Assembly (NCBI GenBank): GCA_963932465.1
Contig: OZ010800.1
Span: forward strand, 95,747,307-95,811,306
Origin: Maratus speciosus
Taxonomy: Eukaryota > Arthropoda > Arachnida > Araneae > Salticidae
Length of the DNA: 64,000 bases
Direction of reading: 5' to 3'
Position 1 is the stretch's first letter. Every line of letters begins with the position of its first letter. The notes beneath the pieces were generated by a model. That model had not been told where the DNA came from, made no database searches, and saw nothing but the letters and a program-made list of their open reading frames with translations. Position numbers and translations under genes: made by a program. This document shows, in pieces, positions 58,162-64,000 of the stretch.

Positions 58162-59779
58162 GGGTAGTTCAAAAGGTCACGTCCAAAAGGCACGTGTGGG
58201 TGTGTCAGGTCATGAGGAGCAAGAATTACATAGGAACTGGGGGTCGGAAACGCGATCGTGACGGTGCAATTGCATTGTGAGCGTAACGCAAAGAAAAGAT
58301 AACAAACGGTGTTAAAATACCTTTATTTTACAAAAATCTTAATCGAAGTACAAAATACAAATGAAATTACTGACAACACATAACAAGGGATCTAAATGTA
58401 CCCTATTAGAAGGCACTAATGGGGAACATTTTGAGCTCTTGTTATGAGTTTTAACATTTTTCATTCGTATTTTGTACTTCGATTACGTTTTTTATAAAAT
58501 AAAGGTCTTTTTACACCGGTTGTTAACTTTTCTTTGCGTCACGGTCGCGATGCAATTGCAGCGTCACAATCGTGTTTCCGATACCCAGTTCCTATGTAAC
58601 TCTTGCTCCTCATGACCTGGCACATCCATACGTTCCGTTTGGACATGACCTTTCCCAGCAAAGAGGAACTTGCTGGCCAGCAGCAAGATAGGTGCTGGCA
58701 ATGATGGAGAAGTGCTGGCTAATGGTCTCCACTGCATGACCACTGCCGGACAGCTTCAGTCAACTTTGCTGTTGGAAATCATCAGATAAAATTATGATGG
58801 GCTTCCGTTTTATCTCATGCGCTGGCCCACCACTACATGGAAGTGCACGAACTTTTGCAGTATTATTGCTGGGAACCCTTATGCTAGGTGGCGTTGCGAA
58901 TATCGAAGACATTGAGTATTTCAACACAAATCTGACATGAATATTTTAACACAATTTAAGCTGTGAAGCTAATTTTTTTATTGTAAATAATACAGCATCA
59001 CTGCCACCAACAAAACAAATAAGTAAATGAATAAATAAATAAATTCTTTACTTCAACGCACATTCTTTTCTCCTTTAATTTGGTTTAACTGAGTTACAAA
59101 GGATTTCGGCTTTCATAATTTACACAGTTGAGAATTTAAAAAAAAAGCGTATAAAATATATAGGATTTCTATAAAATACAATAATTTCTATACCAGTTTA
59201 ATGATTGGGAACGTAAATCGCAAAAGAAACAAAATTGAAATAGTGTAATGGGAGCTTGAAAACTACGAACGGTCGTAGAATACGCTGAAAGTACTTGTTC
59301 ATGACCGATCGCGACAACCAAACAGCACCGAGCGCGGTTATTACTTGGGAAGGTGACCACGTGGAAACCACTGCAAGTTCAAATATTTCTATAGACATTT
59401 CTATTATAAACACGTCTACAGATATTTCTATAACTCTGGGTGAAACTAGCTTATTGAAAAACAGCCATAATTCTATAATACTTTGCTTTTTATAGAATTC
59501 TATAAGAAATTTTTGTAAGGGAAAGTGCTGGGCCAGCAAAGGAATAGCAAAAGGATAGGTACTAGCAGTGCAGGAAAAGGGCCGGATTGAAGTAATGTGA
59601 TGGCATACCAATGCTGGCCTGCTGTTGGCCATCACTGATGGGCCAGCTGCATTCCGCACAGACACTTTTGTACTGGTTTAAGTAATGGCACCATTGCACT
59701 TTACCGCTGGTCTGCTGGCTGCCATCTTTTTTCCAGCTGATGGCCCACTATTTCTTTCTTTGCTGGGTTTGAACCACCC
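58162..59779. mobile_element. TA-type foldback MITE, right arm split by another MITE
   Basis: Left GGGTAGTTCAAAAGGTCACG, right (reverse complement of the two separated parts) GGGTGGTTCAAA and then AAAGGTCATGTCC. TA at both outer edges within AT repeats. Arms of about 200 bp pair through GGTCATGAGGAGCAAGA, GTTCCTATGTAA-type and CTTTATTTTA blocks around a centre near 58410. An inner MITE (58654-59767) sits 13 bp from the right tip. Confidence 0.85.
58654..59767. mobile_element. MITE with CCCAGCAAAG ends, TTT target duplication
   Basis: CCCAGCAAAGA at 58654 and its inverted counterpart TCTTTGCTGGG ending 59767. TTT on both sides (58651-58653 and 59768-59770), and removing the element restores the outer MITE arm. 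Subterminal GCTGGCC/GGCCAGC words repeat many times on both sides (TGCTGGCCAGCAGCAAG; GGGCCATCAG-type). 1114 bp. The 155-codon minus frame at 59198 has no motif and is taken as chance. Confidence 0.82.
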
Positions 59780-59781
59780 TA

Positions 59782-60422
59782 TATATATCCAACCTTGATG
59801 TATGATTTAAAAGAGTCTTTTGAAAATAAGCGTTAAATCGATTTTATCAGTAAATCGAGGACCATTTTATACAAATAAAAACTCCATAAAAGTTGGAAAT
59901 TAACGTTTAAAAAAAATTACTTCTCTCTAACATTTTATTACGTTTTCCTTTTCTCGCATAACATATACACTTTTGACTATGAAAGAATATACCCTACTTT
60001 TTCCATAAATATTCTGATCACAAGGTTTTTTCTGTTGTTTTGAAAGAATTATAATAATGGTTATCCATATCAAATTTTTAAAAGTATTTTTCCTTGCATC
60101 TAATCCAGCATTTGCATTAATTAAAATAACTTTCGAGATTGCATCATGTTCTAAGTGAGAATCTGAATAAGACAATTTTTTTACTGATGCCATCCCATTA
60201 TTCTTAAACAATCTGCAGGACCTTCATGGAAACATGCGAGCAGTAATTTACATTTTCTATAACTCAAATATTCTGTCTAGAAATGTTATTCTAAATTGAT
60301 GTTTCAAATTCATTTAAATTGAACCCCTTATCATCCGACAACGGTCAATAGACAAACGATAGAAAATATAAGAACTAGAAAACAAGAATCCTGCTTTTTC
60401 AGAATTTAGTGTCGCCCCCGAT

Positions 60423-60464
<42 letters not shown>

Positions 60465-61521
60465 TTTAGATAGTACAAAACTTATTTCAGTTTTAAGACT
60501 TAAAACACACACTTTTATTTTATATAAAATGACGTCATTTGCATCCGGAGGAAGATTTACGATCTAGTCTTAAACAACATCTACAGTAAAGTATGCATAT
60601 GACGTCACTATCGCTAAATAATACACAAATCCAAAAAAAGAAATGTCGTCATTCAAAAAACTCGACAAAAAAATTCGGCTCTCTAATGATTCATATGCCT
60701 GCATTTGTTTGTAATATTAATATAGATACTTAAAAATAAATTTAGTTTATGACAGCTCCATGTTTTATCGGAAATCATTCATTTATATTTTTTCAAAATA
60801 GCACGTATTTTAATTACTTTTTTTCATTTGTTATGGGAAAATGGCACCAAAAAGATATAATTACTATTTTCCAGCTATTTTTCTTTTAGTTTCTACAGAA
60901 ATGGAGTGTTTGAGTTGCCAACATTAAACAAATAGTGCTAAAAACTACAAAAAAATTAATATCTCAAAAATAAATTGAGATGCGGTTTTCAAACAAATTT
61001 CATTTAAAAGTACATTTTTCCCCCTGTACGACGGTATAAAAATTGAAAATGTGCGATGCTTAGAAGTTTAAAAAATACCAGTGGAGTATTTAATAGAACA
61101 ATGATACTTCTACTTTGTTTTACAGCTAGCGTATGCAACGGAACGTTATCTTTTGGAAACGACACTTTAATTGCTGGCCGAAAGAAATAGCATATCACAG
61201 GCTAATACAATCATTTTAATTAAAAAATGGTGTTTAAAATATTTGAAATTTATCAAACTTATGATTTGTAAAGGAAAACTATTTTGTAAACAGGTTTCAT
61301 TTAATCCAAAAATAAAAATTGGTGAATGTCTAGCATAAAAATTAATTTTTAAATTCAAGAAATCGTAAATCGAATTTATATATTTTTTATGTACGTCCAT
61401 GTATAATTTTTCAGCAAATACTATAATTTTAGTGGGGGTTTTTTTTTTGGGGGGGGGGGGAGGACTTATGTGCTGGCGTAAATATCACCAAGAACAAAAA
61501 CTGATATGTTAGTCCGCTTTT

Positions 61522-61555
<34 letters not shown>

Positions 61556-62779
61556 TCCGTCTTTTATTTCGTAGGCTCTAACATTTGCAAAAATTGTCCA
61601 AAACCTACAAAGTTTGACTACATTGTTAAAAAAATCGTTCAAAAAAATTATACGGCCTGTCCATTTTAATCGCAAAACTGTTCCAAAGAAAAACAAAAAT
61701 AGATTAGTAATTTGATTAATAATTATGTCTTCTTTCACTTTACATTAAAAAAAAAGTTTAGCAGACCGACGCAATATGGAAATTTCTAACAGACATTGAT
61801 ATTTTCAATAAGAACACTTAAGTTTGAAATCATATTTAAACTTTTTGGGATATTTTGTATTCGGATACCAAACAAAGATCATTCGGTGAAGTAATTAAGC
61901 AATTATGCTGACATATTGTTTGAAATTAATGTTGAATTCATTTTCAATAGTTGCAAAACAAACTGCAATGTAGGTAGTTTTTAAAAGTAGCTCAAAGCCT
62001 GGAGCAATGAGTTGCAAGTTGGATTCACTTATTTAAAGCTTCTAGAAATCGATTCATGTGAAAAGTTTTATAGATTACAATACTTTCTTTTAACAGTGCG
62101 TATGATTTTCTTATGCACAGAGACTTTTTAGTAATATCAAATCGCTGTAGATGGAAGCAGCACTAAAATTTTGCAAGGACTGTTTCTGATTCGAACTATT
62201 GCTGCTTTTAAAAAAAAAAGGACTTTAAATAATTCTAAAACATATTCTTTTTAACTCTTTTTTAATTTTAAAATTCTTATTGTCATTTTTAAAGTATTAT
62301 GTATATTAATATTGTCTTTTTTTTTATTAGATAAATTTATTTGTTTTATTTTTCTGCTGTTCTGCGGAACTGTAATCGAAGCTCAGAATGCTACAGTGTT
62401 TTGATTCGTGATGTGTGTGGTTAAAATCTAAATCTAATTCTATTCAATTAAAAATATGAAGAACCAGTTAATTCGTAATTTCATTCGAGTCAATTCTTAT
62501 TCTTTAAGTGTTTTGTTAATATCAACTCATCAAGTAAGCAGTCAATGTTCCTGAGTTATAATTAAGTGGTTCCATAAATCCATTTCGAACGCACCTGGAG
62601 TCTGCATCAAGAAATCAAAGGTACTTTTTTTATTCAAATTTATTATGTTTAATAAAAGGAAAACTGTATTCTATTCATTTTAAAACTATACATATAATTC
62701 TTTGGTCCGTCGATATTCGGAGAGAATTAGTGATAATCTTATTTAATATATGATATTTAATATATGATATTAATATATG
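59782..62779. other. AT-rich, no gene; microsatellites; possible BEL leader at the end
   Basis: (AT)19 at 60425-60462; T(31) at 61524-61554; a G run near 61450. TGACGTCA-type words near 60530 and 60600 recall the 22.9-24.8 kb repeat. Sequence from about 62300 to 62779 probably includes the 5' LTR and leader of the BEL element below, but I could not define LTR edges with only one end present. Confidence 0.45.
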
Positions 62780-64000
62780 ATGGCGAAAACGAAAGCAGAA
62801 ATTGTTTCGGAATCGAAATTCCGTTTCACTGTAAAAGAAATAAAAAGATTTAGCGCTCAGGTTACTGAGGCAATTGAAAATAAAAATTTAAAATTAATTG
62901 AGAAGCTAAAAGCTGAATTGATAGGTATAGAAAATGATTTTTAAAAAATCTTATTTTAGCGTAGCTGAAGAAAGTGTAAATTCTTTATACGAGTCCTTTA
63001 CTGAAGCTAAAGATATAGTTGTTGATGATTTAGTCAAAATTGAACAGTTTTTAGAAATTCAAGGAACAAAATCACAAGAAAATGAAAGTGCAGCTAATAA
63101 TAGCTCAAATATAGGTGTTAATATTAATGCTCTAAAGCTGCCAAAGTTCGAGTTACCCATTTTTTATGGTGATATCACTCAATGGATAACATACAAACAG
63201 ACATTTTTAACTGCGATTCATAATAATAAATCAATTTCAGACCAGTTGAAATTTTGGTATCTTATAGCTTATGTTAGGAATTATCCTTCGAAATTAATTT
63301 CTGGTTTTTTAGTTTCTGGTGAAAATTATAAAGAAGCTTGGGATACTCTAGTTAATAGATATGATAATCGTAAGAATTTGGCATATTCATTGCTGTCTAA
63401 ATTTTTTAATGCCAAACCATTGAAATCGCCCACGCAGAAAACTATTTTAGAGCTTTTGGATACGTGTAATGAAGTAATTCGAAACTTAAAATCTTTGAAA
63501 TTTGAATTTAATGAATTTGTTGATTTGATATTAGTGTATATTGTACACGCGAAATTTAATTAATCCTTAAAAAAGCAATGGGAATTATCCTTAAATAATG
63601 ATTCGTTTCCAACTTATGAAATGTTGATGACATTTCTCGAAAAACAGGATCGTAGTTTGCAGAGTTGTAATTCTGAATTTTTTAAAGGTGAATTCAAATC
63701 TAATCAAAAATTTGAAAGTAAGTCTCAACATTTTTCAAAAAAATCTGTCGCCAATCCAGTCGTGATGGATAGTATAAATAAATCGCTAAATCTTTCATGC
63801 GCACAGTGTAATGAATCCCATCCACTCTATAAGTGCCCAGAAATTTCAAAATTATCTGTTGATCAACGCTGGCAATTAGTTAAATCCAAAAAGCTTTGCA
63901 CCAACTGTTTACGATCAAATCACTTTGTCGCAAATTGCCTTATTACTACCACATGTAAATATTGCAACTCTAAACATCATACACTCCTTCATCGTGATCA
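62780..64000 (+). pseudogene. BEL/Pao gag, broken, running off the window
   Basis: The first ATG (62780) opens 54 codons beginning MAKTKAEIVSES and ends at TAA 62942-62944 in a T/A tract, where a one-base slip separates it from the next frame. That frame (from 62934) has the DUF1759-type core (LKLPKFELPIFYGDITQW, LKFWYLIAYV, EAWDTLVNRYDN). TAA at 63561-63563 interrupts, but the frame stays open afterwards to three zinc knuckles (CAQCNESHPLYKC, CTNCLRSNHFVANC, CKYCNSKHH). Order and motifs match BEL/Pao Gag; sequence is quite different from the 41-43 kb element, so it is another family. Protease and pol, if present, lie beyond 64000. Function in life: capsid formation and RNA packaging. Confidence 0.88.

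Noticed and set aside
59198..59665. 155-codon minus-strand frame
   Set aside because: Inside the CCCAGCAAAG MITE, no motif, and the composition follows the GGCCAGC repeats.
1..64000. CRISPR arrays, operons, bacterial promoters or terminators
   Set aside because: Composition, element families and intron-like sites show eukaryotic DNA; tandem arrays here have no spacer structure.

Overview
The window is strongly AT-rich eukaryotic DNA made almost entirely of transposable-element debris: short A and T tracts, many two-base TA and four-base TTAA target duplications, several element superfamilies nested in each other, and no dense genes. The mix (DD34E Tc1 transposase, BEL/Pao retrotransposons with DUF1759-type Gag, hAT, piggyBac-like and mariner-like MITEs, Penelope remnants) fits a large arthropod genome. 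A chelicerate such as a spider is my best guess, but that is inference. No conserved single-copy host gene can be named. The best host-gene candidates are three short open exons with good splice sites at 5.2-5.7 kb (cysteine-rich product) and a CpG-rich promoter-like stretch at 53.05-53.5 kb.

Layout. 0-5 kb: a full-length Tc1 copy (326-1857) with a nonsense codon at its catalytic Glu, a dispersed GC-rich repeat, a 49-bp palindromic minisatellite, and a piggyBac-like MITE remnant. 5-11 kb: the candidate exons, two MITEs and a frameshifted mariner transposase relic. 11.4-15.3 kb: a hAT-like composite holding another hAT MITE and a long degenerate minisatellite. 15.7-18 kb: a three-part nest, in which a TA-flanked long-TIR element holds a hAT element carrying a Penelope-type GIY-YIG endonuclease relic, plus a separate MITE. 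19-25 kb: two oppositely oriented foldback elements, a perfect CTCF-type motif, and a 1.09-kb tandem duplication. 25.3-29.25 kb: one long-TIR element with nested repeats. 31-40 kb: TA-flanked MITEs, tandem arrays, and a foldback element with a tRNA-like Pol III A/B-box module in each arm.

40-47 kb: a roughly 320-bp satellite interrupted by a compact BEL/Pao element (41121-43695) with near-identical 307-bp LTRs and a perfect 5-bp target duplication. It has no protease, reverse transcriptase or integrase. Where they should be, the Gag frame runs straight from three zinc knuckles into an RGG/RY/SR-rich tail that looks like the end of a host hnRNP/RBM-type RNA-binding protein. This Gag-host chimera is the most interesting object here. 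47.4-49.4 kb: a piggyBac-like MITE split by a second Tc1 copy. 51-60 kb: more MITEs, some nested, tandem arrays beside GACA/GACG microsatellites, and the promoter-like island. The window ends in a second, broken BEL/Pao gag (62.8-64 kb) that runs off the edge.

The genes do not form a pathway. The logic is parasitic: broken transposases, nonautonomous elements that would need help in trans, and two different BEL gags. All similarity claims come from reading motifs and pairing repeats by eye; no database search was possible.
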